From IMG/VR virus record IMGVR_UViG_3300050821_009382, positions 1 through 44,293 of that record: 44,293 bases of DNA; one strand, given 5' to 3'. This DNA is from a virus. A program made the translations under genes and the position numbers. Positions within the stretch are counted from its first letter, which is position 1. The number at the start of each line of letters is the position of its first letter. This document shows, piece by piece, positions 1 through 8,228 of the stretch. The notes below the pieces were generated by a model, which saw only the letters and a program-made list of their open reading frames with translations, did not search any database and was not told the origin of the DNA.

Positions 1-667
1 TGGTGACCCAACCGACGAATGTTGAGCGGACGACTGCACCGCCCGCTTTGACGAGGTACGTGTTTCCGACTTCGAGGTGTTGCCAGTTGCTGTCGTGGAC
101 ACGTTCGTACTTGCCATCGCCTCCCGTCGCCTCACGTAGCTTATTTTCGCCGATGCGCGAGCCGTGCTTTAGGACGACAAATCCCCTGTCATCTACGTAG
201 AGGCGACCGCTCTCACGGAACGCCTTCTTCACAGCTTGTTCCGTGGTTCCGAGGTACGAAGTGAGCGCCGCAGGAGTCACTCCCCCGGTCTCAGCGTCTA
301 AGCTCAGCTCGTACCAAGCATGCTCAAGTTGGTCTGCCGACACGCGCTCACGGGTCTCACGTACCCTGTTCTCCTTAGTCGCTCTCAACGTCACCGTCTT
401 GGGTTCCTTCTTTGGAACAGGAACGTATGAGCCCGGTGATGAGACCATGTTTTCCAACATCTTCTCGAGCTCGGCCATGTGTGGAGTGACCGCGTTGATG
501 GCGGCGTGGGGAGCCTTTGCCTTGAAGGCTTCGACCGCTGCGAGCAGTTTGCTGGCCACGGTCACAATCGAATTGATGCCCTTGTGGTCGACAGCTTCAT
601 TGACTGAAGCCATCTCCTCATTGATGATTGAGCGGAGCCTGATGAGGCTAATCTTGGGTTGATTCAT
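1..667 (-). CDS. Unknown phage protein, C-terminus cut by window edge
   Basis: An open minus-strand frame runs from the ATG at 667 to the left edge (about 222 codons) without a stop; it was found by translating by hand. I do not recognise the family. The N-terminus reads MNQPKISLIRLRSIINEE, a short basic amphipathic segment ending in I-N-E, like the leader of the kinase-like gene at 12563-13129. A helical segment follows (about residues 20-75), then a lysine/arginine-rich linker, then a region around residues 120-160 that could be a small winged helix (LTSYLGTTEQAVKKAF). It lies 83 bases after the terminase stop, with a modest AAGAAGG ribosome site. The reading frame is convincing; the function is not known. 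Confidence 0.75.
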   Translation of the reverse strand, partial: MNQPKISLIRLRSIINEEMASVNEAVDHKGINSIVTVASKLLAAVEAFKAKAPHAAINAVTPHMAELEKMLENMVSSPGSYVPVPKKEPKTVTLRATKENRVRETRERVSADQLEHAWYELSLDAETGGVTPAALTSYLGTTEQAVKKAFRESGRLYVDDRGFVVLKHGSRIGENKLREATGGDGKYERVHDSNWQHLEVGNTYLVKAGGAVVRSTFVGWVT

Positions 668-750
668 CGTGAGGCCTTCTTTGCTGTAAGTATTCATCAC
701 CGAGTGCCGAAAGCACGAAGGTGCATTCAACGCCCGGCGCGGTGAGACGA

Positions 751-2376
751 TTATCGCATCAACCAGCTGAAGTCACTTGCGTCACGTAACATCGGACTCG
801 TGGATGACACTTGTGACGGGTCACGAGGTCGATAGACGCTCTGGGCATTTGCTCCCCTAATGTTGGGATTGACGAGGGGTTGAGCGTCATTGATGCCACC
901 GGGCATCTGGTTAAAATCCTTACGCTGGACTCGAGTGGCATTCATGTTTGCATATGCCATGGCGACAGCGCTCTCACTGAGGCCTGAATTACCTTCTACA
1001 AGCCAGCATCCGATGGCCAATGACATGACCAAGTCGTCAAAGCTGTCCTTACCCGCCATCGGCTTGTTACCATTCCAGACGAATGATTGCAATTGGTCAT
1101 ACGTCCGACGCGAATACAACTTCAGAGCCTTCGTGCGAATCATCTCTTCGAGCTTGGTCAAAATTTGGACGCGAGTCTTTTGGTCAGTCTGAAATCCAGG
1201 TAACTCTGCAGGGTCGATGGGGATGTAGTTCCATGGGTCTCCCCTGTTGTTCTTAAAGAACAATTTCTTGTAACCCGTGTCACGGAGCTTGGTGTTCACA
1301 AAGTACCCGAATGAGTTGTTTTCGGGAGCTATCAGGGCTTCGTTGTATTTCTTCCCCCACTCCGATAACATGTCAGCAAAGCGTTCAGGCGGAATTTTTC
1401 CCATGAACTCAGCGGCAACTTCATTATCATCTGTATCAATGACATGAAACGTCGAATAGTCATGGGCGTCGCCCCGGGCGACGTCAGCAGAGATGACATA
1501 CTTGTGTCCGAAGACGGGCGGAGACCAAATCCACACTTGACCCACCTTTTCCATTGGGTCTTGAATTTGTGCTCGAAGTTCATCGAGCACTTCGGGCGTC
1601 AAAAATGTGTCACCCGAAGTCGTGAAGTCACATTCGTATTCTTGCGCAATTTTGCGGCGACCAAATCCTCGAGTTTCTTTTTCAAACCACGCCTGGTCGT
1701 GTTCCGGGTGCACGTCCCAAGGAAGCCTGATGGGATTGAAATCGTTCTGTCCCGCTTCGGCCTGCGTCCACAGTTTGTAATATTGTCCACCGACGCCATG
1801 AGGAGACGACAGAATGATGGCGCTACCACCCGTAGAAAACGTAGGCGCGAGACCCGTCCAAATGTGGTCGAAGTCACGGATGAACGCTGCTTCATCGATA
1901 ATGAGAAGCGACAGCGCTTCTGAACGCCCCGCGTCTTCGGATGTCGGGATGGCGCCAATCTGTGAACCGTTATTGAAAGTGATGATTTGTTTGGTGGGTT
2001 CAAACTTCGTCAACAACAACCAAGGCGGCAAATTCTCAAGAATGACACGAACTTTTTTGATGAAGTTCATGGCCGTGGGAAGTTTGGTTGCAATGACTAA
2101 AATGTTTTTATCACGGTGAAAAATTGCAAACCACGTGGCATAAGCTGCACACAGAGTTGACAGTCCCAACTGACGTGACTTCAACACAATGTTTAGACGA
2201 TGCTCTATAAACTTTTTGAGACATTCATCTTGAAATGGATATGTGGTAAAAGGAATCGTCCCGCGGGTGGCGTGCTGAATCTTGACGTACGTTCGAATGA
2301 AGTACTCAGGGTCACGGCCACACTTTAGAATTTCAGCAACTTGTTGCTGGCGTGAAAGAGGTTTGACTGCCAGCAT
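751..2376 (-). CDS. terL: Terminase large subunit (T4 gp17-like)
   Basis: Motor ATPase and headful nuclease that pumps DNA into the prohead through the portal. In the 541-residue product the N-terminal ATPase has a variant Walker A (SRQLGLST, about 67-74), Walker B with catalytic Glu (LLIIDEAAF, about 157-165) and the coupling motif SSPHG (about 190-194). The C-terminal RNase H-like nuclease has its acidic residues at about D298 (ISADVARGD), E352 (APENNSFG) and D447/D448 (DSFDDLV). Length and motif order fit the T4 gp17 family. A TTG at 2379 is possible, but the ATG at 2376 overlaps the upstream stop as TGATG and is the better start. No small terminase gene is recognisable nearby; the unknown gene just upstream is the only positional candidate. 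Confidence 0.95.
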   Translation of the reverse strand: MLAVKPLSRQQQVAEILKCGRDPEYFIRTYVKIQHATRGTIPFTTYPFQDECLKKFIEHRLNIVLKSRQLGLSTLCAAYATWFAIFHRDKNILVIATKLPTAMNFIKKVRVILENLPPWLLLTKFEPTKQIITFNNGSQIGAIPTSEDAGRSEALSLLIIDEAAFIRDFDHIWTGLAPTFSTGGSAIILSSPHGVGGQYYKLWTQAEAGQNDFNPIRLPWDVHPEHDQAWFEKETRGFGRRKIAQEYECDFTTSGDTFLTPEVLDELRAQIQDPMEKVGQVWIWSPPVFGHKYVISADVARGDAHDYSTFHVIDTDDNEVAAEFMGKIPPERFADMLSEWGKKYNEALIAPENNSFGYFVNTKLRDTGYKKLFFKNNRGDPWNYIPIDPAELPGFQTDQKTRVQILTKLEEMIRTKALKLYSRRTYDQLQSFVWNGNKPMAGKDSFDDLVMSLAIGCWLVEGNSGLSESAVAMAYANMNATRVQRKDFNQMPGGINDAQPLVNPNIRGANAQSVYRPRDPSQVSSTSPMLRDASDFSWLMR

Positions 2377-2756
2377 CAACCAATCTCAAAGACCGTGCGT
2401 CTGCGGTAATACGCGGTTCGGCGAGGGTTATGAACGTTGAATCCAATAATTTCCAAGTTGTCAACTGAAGACAATTCTTTGGCCGAAAGAGATTCACCTG
2501 CAAGTTCTTTGTAATTCGACTTTACGCTCTTCATCACTTCATCAGTGATGCCCACGCTCTCTTCAGAGTAGCGGCGCTTCATGTCAATCATTTGACGCTC
2601 TGTGCCAAAATTGACGACCGCGGCATAAGATGCCAGCAATCGGTCAGGACCCATCATCGTCAGTTTTACTGAGTATGATGCTGTCTTAGGCGTAGATGAA
2701 CGACCCCACGTCGTGTCAATCGCCTGGCCCAGTGCATTGTAATCGATATCAGTCAT
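2376..2756 (-). CDS. Unknown phage protein upstream of terL
   Basis: A 126-residue protein translated immediately before terL; its stop overlaps the terL start (TGATG), so the two are probably translationally coupled. I do not recognise it. It is soluble and mixed alpha/beta, with a basic, tyrosine-rich C-terminus (RRTAYYRRRTVFEIG) and no membrane segment or cysteine motif. Position alone makes a packaging or neck role conceivable, including a diverged small terminase, but nothing in the sequence proves that. Its ribosome site sits inside a hairpin (2761-2776). Confidence 0.75.
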   Translation of the reverse strand: MTDIDYNALGQAIDTTWGRSSTPKTASYSVKLTMMGPDRLLASYAAVVNFGTERQMIDMKRRYSEESVGITDEVMKSVKSNYKELAGESLSAKELSSVDNLEIIGFNVHNPRRTAYYRRRTVFEIG

Positions 2757-2760
2757 AGGT

Positions 2761-2776
2761 GACGAGGCTCCTCGTC
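2761..2776 (-). promoter_or_regulatory. Hairpin covering the ribosome-binding site of the 2756 gene
   Basis: The minus strand reads GACGAGGAGCCTCGTC, a six-base-pair stem (GACGAG/CTCGTC) with a GAGC loop that ends four bases before the ATG at 2756. The only good Shine-Dalgarno match, GAGGAG, lies within the stem and loop, so folding would hide it. The structure is seen directly; regulation is inferred. Confidence 0.45.
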
Positions 2777-2798
2777 TAACTATGGGGACACGAATAGC

Positions 2799-3101
2799 CT
2801 AATCGACAGCAAATAACAAGGTCAACGGCACCCGGTCATCTTCCGAGGCTTCAATCTGTCGAACGGTCGGTCGCCAACCATCTTTCCAAGCTGATTTTCG
2901 AGACTGAGCCCAGAGTCGCGCGCATCGGTCACAACATCCAAATTCGTGATGAGCGAGTTCATCATCGTGGGAACGCATCACAAATTTACACAATTGACAC
3001 GCTAATGGAACTGGCGGCGATGCTCCGACGGGCACGATGACAACGAACCCCTCAGGCATGTCTTCTATCAAGCGATTGCGCAAATAGGGCCGCGGCGGCA
3101 T
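2799..3101 (-). CDS. Small zinc-ribbon-like protein, unknown function
   Basis: A 100-residue protein with two cysteine pairs, CQLC near residue 36 and CCDRC near residue 57. Their spacing fits a zinc ribbon or a small treble-clef fold. A conserved-looking WAQSRKSAWKDGW segment follows. The ATG at 3101 overlaps the stop of the Rad50 gene as TGATG, so it is coupled to the recombination pair; a TTG at 3104 is less likely. Possible roles include a protein adaptor or nucleic-acid binding, but neither is demonstrated. Confidence 0.75.
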   Translation of the reverse strand: MPPRPYLRNRLIEDMPEGFVVIVPVGASPPVPLACQLCKFVMRSHDDELAHHEFGCCDRCARLWAQSRKSAWKDGWRPTVRQIEASEDDRVPLTLLFAVD

Positions 3102-5692
3102 CAAAGGTCACCATAGGTGATTTTGGCGTCTTTTTCAACCTTGGCAATTTCAATGACGTAATCGGCAATGTCTTTGACGCCCTCGACGTGAGTGATGACA
3201 ATGATTGTTCTAAAGTAACGCTTCAGTGAAGTCAACAGGCGATTGCACGCCTCTACGTTTGCAGGGTCGAGCGCGCCGAAACTTTCATCAATGATGAGCA
3301 TGTCCGTCTTGGGCAACGACGACACGTTGATGAGCGCGACCCGGATTGCCATCGAGGCAATCATCTTCTCCATGCCAGAACCCAATTCAATGATGCGTTT
3401 GCTGTCACCGTAATCGATGTAAACCTCCATCGAGTCGCTGTCATCATCTTGTTCAAGCTCAACAGTGAAATTGACGATACCATTCAAGATGGCAGCAATC
3501 TCAGCGTTAATGAGAGGAAGCTGTGAAGCGACAATCATGCTCGGGATGCCGTAGCGAGAAAATGCAGTCGAAATCAGTTCATGAACTTTCATCTGTTGTA
3601 ACAGGTCGCTGCGGCGCTTGCGGTCAGATTCAGTCTTGTTGTGGTCAGATTGCACGTGTCCCATTTGAGACGCCAGTACTAACCGCTCACTGTCGAGTTT
3701 CTTAATGATTCTTTGCAAATCATCAAGCGAATTCCTCAATGCCACAACTTCAACATTTTCTTCATTTTTCAGAGCTTCTTTGAGCTCGTCGAGGCGCTGG
3801 CGAGCTGGTGTCAATTCAGTTTCAACGTCCTTCATAGCAGCCTGCAACCTGACAACTTCCACTTCCCGCGTTGAAATGTTAACTTTTAACTTAGACAACA
3901 TGTCAGTGAGCTGTTCGACCTTGGTAACCTTTGCAGCGAGGTCCTCTTTTTCAAGTTCAGCTAGCGCCTGTTCAGCCTTCTGCAATTTTTCTTGTGCACG
4001 AGCCACTTTTTCACGCTGAGGTTCAACTTTATCCTTCACTTTGAAAGCATCTTTGATGAATTTGCACCCGGGAAAAGTGTCACCGCAAGGTACTTCATCC
4101 AAAATCTTCAATGACCGTTCTTGTGACTTTAAGCGCAGTGCATCAGCTTCATGGACTAATTGCAGACTTTCAAATGATGACTTCAAAATCCGATATGAAT
4201 CTAACCGTCGCTTAAGCTCTTGCAAGTCGTGTTCAGATTGAATTGCTTCGATGGAGGCAATTTTTGCAGACAATTTGTCAATATCGTCTTCAGCAAGCAC
4301 CAGCTTGCCTCGAGCAGTCACTAACTTGTCTAACAGTGACGTCACTCGAGCTTGTTGCGCTTCAACTTGCGATTGCGTCACCGCCGTAAAATCTTTGAAA
4401 TCGACCAGAGCACGCATTTTGTCGTGCAACAACTGCTGCACGTCATTCAACAGGTGTTCTTTTTCTTTAATGTCTTCAGCGAGAGTCTTCAACTGCTCGG
4501 TGCACGACTTTTCAAGAGCCTTCCAGTCACGTTCAGGAAATGCCTTAAGGGTGCTCCTATTGACCTTGACGTCTTCGTTAGCAAGTAGGTGCATTTTGTC
4601 AAAGACGTCAAGGTCAAGAAATCGTGACAAATCCTTGCGGCGCTTCGTCGTTCCCTGACTAATGAACAACTTGACATCGTCCTGGGCCGCGACGGACGTC
4701 AACAGACAATCGTCAGAATTGCCAATCAATTTTCTCAACATCTTTTCAGTATCGTTGCGTTGTTCACCAGCTAAATCAATAGCCTCGCCCTCTTCATCAA
4801 TTCGAAATACATTGAGTGCAGTGTTAGCATGAACTTGCCCGCGCTTCGATTCATGCTTTACTGTCTGACGTTCAACAACGTAATTAATTCCATTGACGTT
4901 GACGATGGCTTTGGCATAACAATACGGGTGCCGAACGTTGACCACGTGAAGATTTTTAACGCTGCCGCGGTCCGTCGTATTGAACAAGCTATACATGATG
5001 GTGCCAACGACCGATGACTTGCCAGACGTATTTGCTCCAAAGACACCGATGATTCCGTTCAATTGGTCAAAATTGATGTGATTGCCTTCGCCGTAACTGA
5101 AGGTATTGTCAAATTTCAAGTGGCGAAGCGACCATTTGGTGTGCCTCACGGTATCGTCAACGTCCAACGCCTGTTGCAGGTACGACCCGACCTGTTCACG
5201 GATAGATTCCCACTCCATTTCTGTAACATTAGTGCTATTGTGATAGCTTTTCAACAGTCGCAATAGCACTTCAGGATTGCGTAAATCCTCTCTCATCAGT
5301 GTCGCGCCGCCAGTGTTGATGACGTCACGGTTGACTTGGCGGTCGCTCTTGTAGGTGACCTCGACCGCTTTCAGTTCTTGCCGAAGTGCACCCGTGAGTT
5401 GTTGAACTTCCTTTTGCGTCAACACTTCTTTGTTACGAACGCGGAACCTGGCCGAGCGAGGATGTTGACGAGCGACTGCAAGCGTAGCTTCGACTGACCC
5501 AGCCCATTCAATAGTGATGAATGGTTTAGGGTTGGGCAATGCACAAAACTCCACGTCAAAGTGGTCACGATTGTCAATGTCCCACAACAAAAACCCGTGG
5601 TCACGGCCCTCGGCATAATTTTGTTGCACTGGCGGGCCTGGATATGCCATCCAAGGCTTGTCAACCTTGATGCGCAATCTATCGGAACTCAC
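3101..5692 (-). CDS. Rad50/SbcC-like recombination ATPase (T4 gp46-like) with an N-terminal Mre11 C-domain
   Basis: ATPase partner of the Mre11/gp47 nuclease in end resection and recombination-dependent replication. Of the 863 residues, about 190-863 are an SMC/Rad50 protein: Walker A GANTSGKSS (about 219-227), long coiled coils around a CGDTFPGC hook-like element (C536, C543), signature LGSGMEK (about 770), Walker B LIIDESFGALDP (about 799-810) and the H-loop His at about 835. The first roughly 185 residues are not Rad50. MAYPGPPVQQNYAEGRDHGF and the segment after it look like the second half of an Mre11 protein, which is missing from the adjacent Mre11 gene. Translation starts at GTG 5692, overlapping the Mre11 stop as GTGA. 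The hook has CxxxxxxC rather than the usual CxxC. Confidence 0.92.
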   Translation of the reverse strand: MSSDRLRIKVDKPWMAYPGPPVQQNYAEGRDHGFLLWDIDNRDHFDVEFCALPNPKPFITIEWAGSVEATLAVARQHPRSARFRVRNKEVLTQKEVQQLTGALRQELKAVEVTYKSDRQVNRDVINTGGATLMREDLRNPEVLLRLLKSYHNSTNVTEMEWESIREQVGSYLQQALDVDDTVRHTKWSLRHLKFDNTFSYGEGNHINFDQLNGIIGVFGANTSGKSSVVGTIMYSLFNTTDRGSVKNLHVVNVRHPYCYAKAIVNVNGINYVVERQTVKHESKRGQVHANTALNVFRIDEEGEAIDLAGEQRNDTEKMLRKLIGNSDDCLLTSVAAQDDVKLFISQGTTKRRKDLSRFLDLDVFDKMHLLANEDVKVNRSTLKAFPERDWKALEKSCTEQLKTLAEDIKEKEHLLNDVQQLLHDKMRALVDFKDFTAVTQSQVEAQQARVTSLLDKLVTARGKLVLAEDDIDKLSAKIASIEAIQSEHDLQELKRRLDSYRILKSSFESLQLVHEADALRLKSQERSLKILDEVPCGDTFPGCKFIKDAFKVKDKVEPQREKVARAQEKLQKAEQALAELEKEDLAAKVTKVEQLTDMLSKLKVNISTREVEVVRLQAAMKDVETELTPARQRLDELKEALKNEENVEVVALRNSLDDLQRIIKKLDSERLVLASQMGHVQSDHNKTESDRKRRSDLLQQMKVHELISTAFSRYGIPSMIVASQLPLINAEIAAILNGIVNFTVELEQDDDSDSMEVYIDYGDSKRIIELGSGMEKMIASMAIRVALINVSSLPKTDMLIIDESFGALDPANVEACNRLLTSLKRYFRTIIVITHVEGVKDIADYVIEIAKVEKDAKITYGDL

Positions 5693-6336
5693 TCGATGAC
5701 CTCAGCGCCAGCGTGCTTGTTGATGTCACTTGAATCAATTTCAATTTCAACGGGCCTGCCCGCGAGGTACTGCGTTCGATGGATATCGCCGAGCATGCAA
5801 AAGTCCCAAGCTTTGAAATAATCCACGGTGATGCCCTCTTCAATCAACCAGTCTGTCTCGGTGTGAGCTCCCCACACAGGTCCATGATAGCACGCAATGT
5901 TGACTTTTCCAGGAACGGGTTTAACATTGTCCCAATTCTCTTCGTCAAACATGCTGAAAATTCCCCACACGTAGCCCGGAGCGAATTCATACGTACCGCT
6001 CTTTTTATAAAGGTGAATTCGCGGATTTGCGAGCGCAGTGATGATGGGAGAAATGGCATCCTGTCGAGTGAGATTCTGACAGTTCAAATCGTGATTTCCC
6101 AGCATGAGATGAACATCACATACTGAAGCTAGTTCTGTGAACCACCAGTGCATAAAATCAATGCATTCTGGTGACATGCCCGCCGTCTTGGTATGAAAAA
6201 TGTCCCCAGCAATGAAGATGTGCTGCACTCTTTTCGCCTTGCACTGTTGCGCAAAAGCAGTGAACACTTCGACATATTCTGAGTGACGAGATAAACTTCT
6301 GATATGGATGTCAGCTGTGTGAGCTATTCTGAGCAT
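5689..6336 (-). CDS. Mre11/SbcD-like nuclease, catalytic half only (T4 gp47-like)
   Basis: Calcineurin-like metallophosphoesterase that works with the Rad50 ATPase. The 215 residues hold the metal ligands in order: TADIH (D9, H11), AGDIFH (D45), GNHD (N81-D83), ACYHGPV (H151) and GDIH (H186). It stops soon after the last ligand, whereas T4 gp47-type proteins continue for well over 100 residues. The missing region, including the PG...QQNYGE-like segment, is at the start of the next gene. The genes overlap by GTGA, so reinitiation would make the two polypeptides together. I saw no slippery heptamer at the junction that would support a fused frameshift product. Confidence 0.9.
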   Translation of the reverse strand: MLRIAHTADIHIRSLSRHSEYVEVFTAFAQQCKAKRVQHIFIAGDIFHTKTAGMSPECIDFMHWWFTELASVCDVHLMLGNHDLNCQNLTRQDAISPIITALANPRIHLYKKSGTYEFAPGYVWGIFSMFDEENWDNVKPVPGKVNIACYHGPVWGAHTETDWLIEEGITVDYFKAWDFCMLGDIHRTQYLAGRPVEIEIDSSDINKHAGAEVIE

Positions 6337-6383
6337 GCAGCTAATCTGAACTGTATGCCATCACCACTTGCTGTACAATTGAG

Positions 6384-7355
6384 TCACCTCAGCGACATAG
6401 TTGCCACTACATCCAGCCGATCCAAGAATGAACTGCTCCAATCGAATGGATGAGCCAATTTCAATGCTTCCTTGAATTCTTGCTTAGTCATGGCGCCCGG
6501 ATCGGTGATGACATCAACAATCAAGACTTCTACATTGTAGGCCTGCAATTTTTTAGCCAGCCGCGGCATCTTAGTCGTCTTCATGTCAGCGTCCATCGCA
6601 AGAGCGACTGGCGTGTTATGCGCCACGATGGCATTGAACAGCGCGCCTTCCGTGTTCAAGTCACTGCCCAACAGCGGAATTGCGTTGTCGCCGCACTTGA
6701 CGACGTCGAGAGGTCCCTCGCACAGGACAAGTTGTTTGTTCCAATCAATGTTGAGTTCATTGAAAATGACGTGTTTTCTATCGCCCGCGGGCATTTCATA
6801 CTTTGGTTTGCGATACTTGTCAATCGCACGTCCAACGTAGAGATTAAGTTCACCGCTAGCGTCAAACGAAGTCATGATTGCCCTTCGCCGCCACACCGGG
6901 TCATTGCTGTAGCCCATCTTATAGAACCACATGTCACGCTCAGTGACATTTCTACCCATCAAATAACTGCGAATTGCCATCGCTTCACGGTCAGAAGAGG
7001 GCGCAGTGACCAACAATCTAAAATCGTCAGGTAGTGAAACTTTTTCAGTGGGTGAAGCTTCGACGAGCATTTGACTGTCACGCCGAGCAGAAGGCGGCAT
7101 GAATCGGTCGCGGTACTCGACCAGCTGTTCGTGCGCGCCGTGGTCACGAACCAATCCCCACAACGAGCGCCCTTTGGCGCCGCAGACCCAACAATGCCAG
7201 GCATCGCTCTCAACGTGGATGGAAAGCTTTTTCTTGCTGGCGTCTTTGGGCGCACAGATGGGACACCGCACGTCAAAATTGCGCGAATTACGCGCCATTC
7301 CACCCGCTCCAAAGACTGATTGATAAAATCGCACCTTGTCAGTGAGTGTGAGCAC
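6384..7355 (-). CDS. DnaG/T4 gp61-type DNA primase
   Basis: Synthesises RNA primers for lagging-strand replication. The 323-residue protein has an N-terminal zinc-binding domain (CPIC at 31-34, CWVC at 55-58) and a TOPRIM core: Glu at about 213 in LVLCEGPLDVV, and Asp at about 255/257 in ALAMDAD. The length suits a phage primase without a fused helicase. Translation starts at GTG 7355, preceded by AGGTAAGG at good spacing. It lies between the resolvase and the Mre11/Rad50 pair, making a replication-recombination block. Confidence 0.88.
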   Translation of the reverse strand: MLTLTDKVRFYQSVFGAGGMARNSRNFDVRCPICAPKDASKKKLSIHVESDAWHCWVCGAKGRSLWGLVRDHGAHEQLVEYRDRFMPPSARRDSQMLVEASPTEKVSLPDDFRLLVTAPSSDREAMAIRSYLMGRNVTERDMWFYKMGYSNDPVWRRRAIMTSFDASGELNLYVGRAIDKYRKPKYEMPAGDRKHVIFNELNIDWNKQLVLCEGPLDVVKCGDNAIPLLGSDLNTEGALFNAIVAHNTPVALAMDADMKTTKMPRLAKKLQAYNVEVLIVDVITDPGAMTKQEFKEALKLAHPFDWSSSFLDRLDVVATMSLR

Positions 7356-7388
7356 GCACGTTCACCTTACCTCAATTTGAGCAGATGG

Positions 7389-8228
7389 TCATGCCTTCGC
7401 CTTACGTGGCTTCTTCGGCGCAGGTTGTACAGGGCCGTTGACAGCTGCGGCGCGCGCGATGACATATGCATCTGTAGCGTCACGAGACCAGTCTACGACC
7501 TTACCGCTCTTCTTCAACGGCCACACGACGTGCTTTAAATCGTTCACGGCCATGTACGAAAAAACTTGTTCTTTTTGAGGACCACCCAACGCCGTTCGTT
7601 GAAGTTTAATCCCACATAATTTTCGCGCGTGAGCTGAACCAATGTACTCAGGTTCACATATTGTGATAGTGAATGCGTTATGTGGCATGTATTCGTGTTG
7701 CGTTCGAACATCACGGTTTCTTACTAAAACTGCTCCTGGAAATTCCCGTAGTTCACTTCCTCTATCAAAATATGACCGACTTCCATGCCACATTTGCCCT
7801 AGTTCATAGGGTTTATGCCCTAAAAATTGAAGTAAAATTTCTACGTTGGACCAGCTTTTCCATCCAAAATGCATTGCAAGACCACTGGGAACCCATTCGT
7901 ATGTTCGCCGACCGACTTCCCATCGTGCAACTTCACTTACAATTCCATTAAATCTAACGAGTGTTGAAATCGTTTGTGCAGATGACATACCCGGCCGAAA
8001 CGCAGTTAAAGGTTCTTCAACGACTATTCTGTCAACATCAATCAGAAATTGATTATGGAAAAAGTTTTGAATTTCTTCTTCTTTTCTCTCCAAGGTTTTA
8101 AATTTCGCCAATTCAATTGCCTTCAAAAACAAAATGTGACTACCTTTATTATCAGGTTCAATATTATCATCAACGACACAAATCCCAGTACAAGAAGTTG
8201 AAACATCTAATCCAAGAATAATTGGCAT
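7389..8228 (-). CDS. RuvC-like (RNase H fold) Holliday-junction resolvase with an in-frame insertion
   Basis: Probable junction-resolving nuclease clearing branched DNA before packaging. RuvC-type acidic residues are visible: D8 in ILGLDVSTSCTG, E71/E72 in IVVEEPL, and D250/D253 in SRDATDAYVIARA. The conserved block PEYIGSAHARKLCGIK lies at about 193-208. Between SEVARWEV (about 105) and CEPEY (about 191) are some 85 residues I would not expect in this family (7659-7916). ATG 8228 follows GAGGG at five bases and overlaps the end of the endonuclease gene upstream; ATG 8231 is an alternative. The tail is Lys/Pro/Ala-rich. The first two thirds are AT-richer than the neighbouring genes. Confidence 0.8.
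   Translation of the reverse strand: MPIILGLDVSTSCTGICVVDDNIEPDNKGSHILFLKAIELAKFKTLERKEEEIQNFFHNQFLIDVDRIVVEEPLTAFRPGMSSAQTISTLVRFNGIVSEVARWEVGRRTYEWVPSGLAMHFGWKSWSNVEILLQFLGHKPYELGQMWHGSRSYFDRGSELREFPGAVLVRNRDVRTQHEYMPHNAFTITICEPEYIGSAHARKLCGIKLQRTALGGPQKEQVFSYMAVNDLKHVVWPLKKSGKVVDWSRDATDAYVIARAAAVNGPVQPAPKKPRKAKA

Noticed and set aside
3-662. Two plus-strand open frames at the left edge (3-200 and 243-662)
   Set aside because: The opposite strand has a single uninterrupted frame with a sensible protein and a ribosome site; the plus frames read as its shadow.
5689-5692. Programmed -1 frameshift joining Mre11 and Rad50
   Set aside because: No slippery heptamer is visible before the overlap; GTGA reinitiation explains it more simply.
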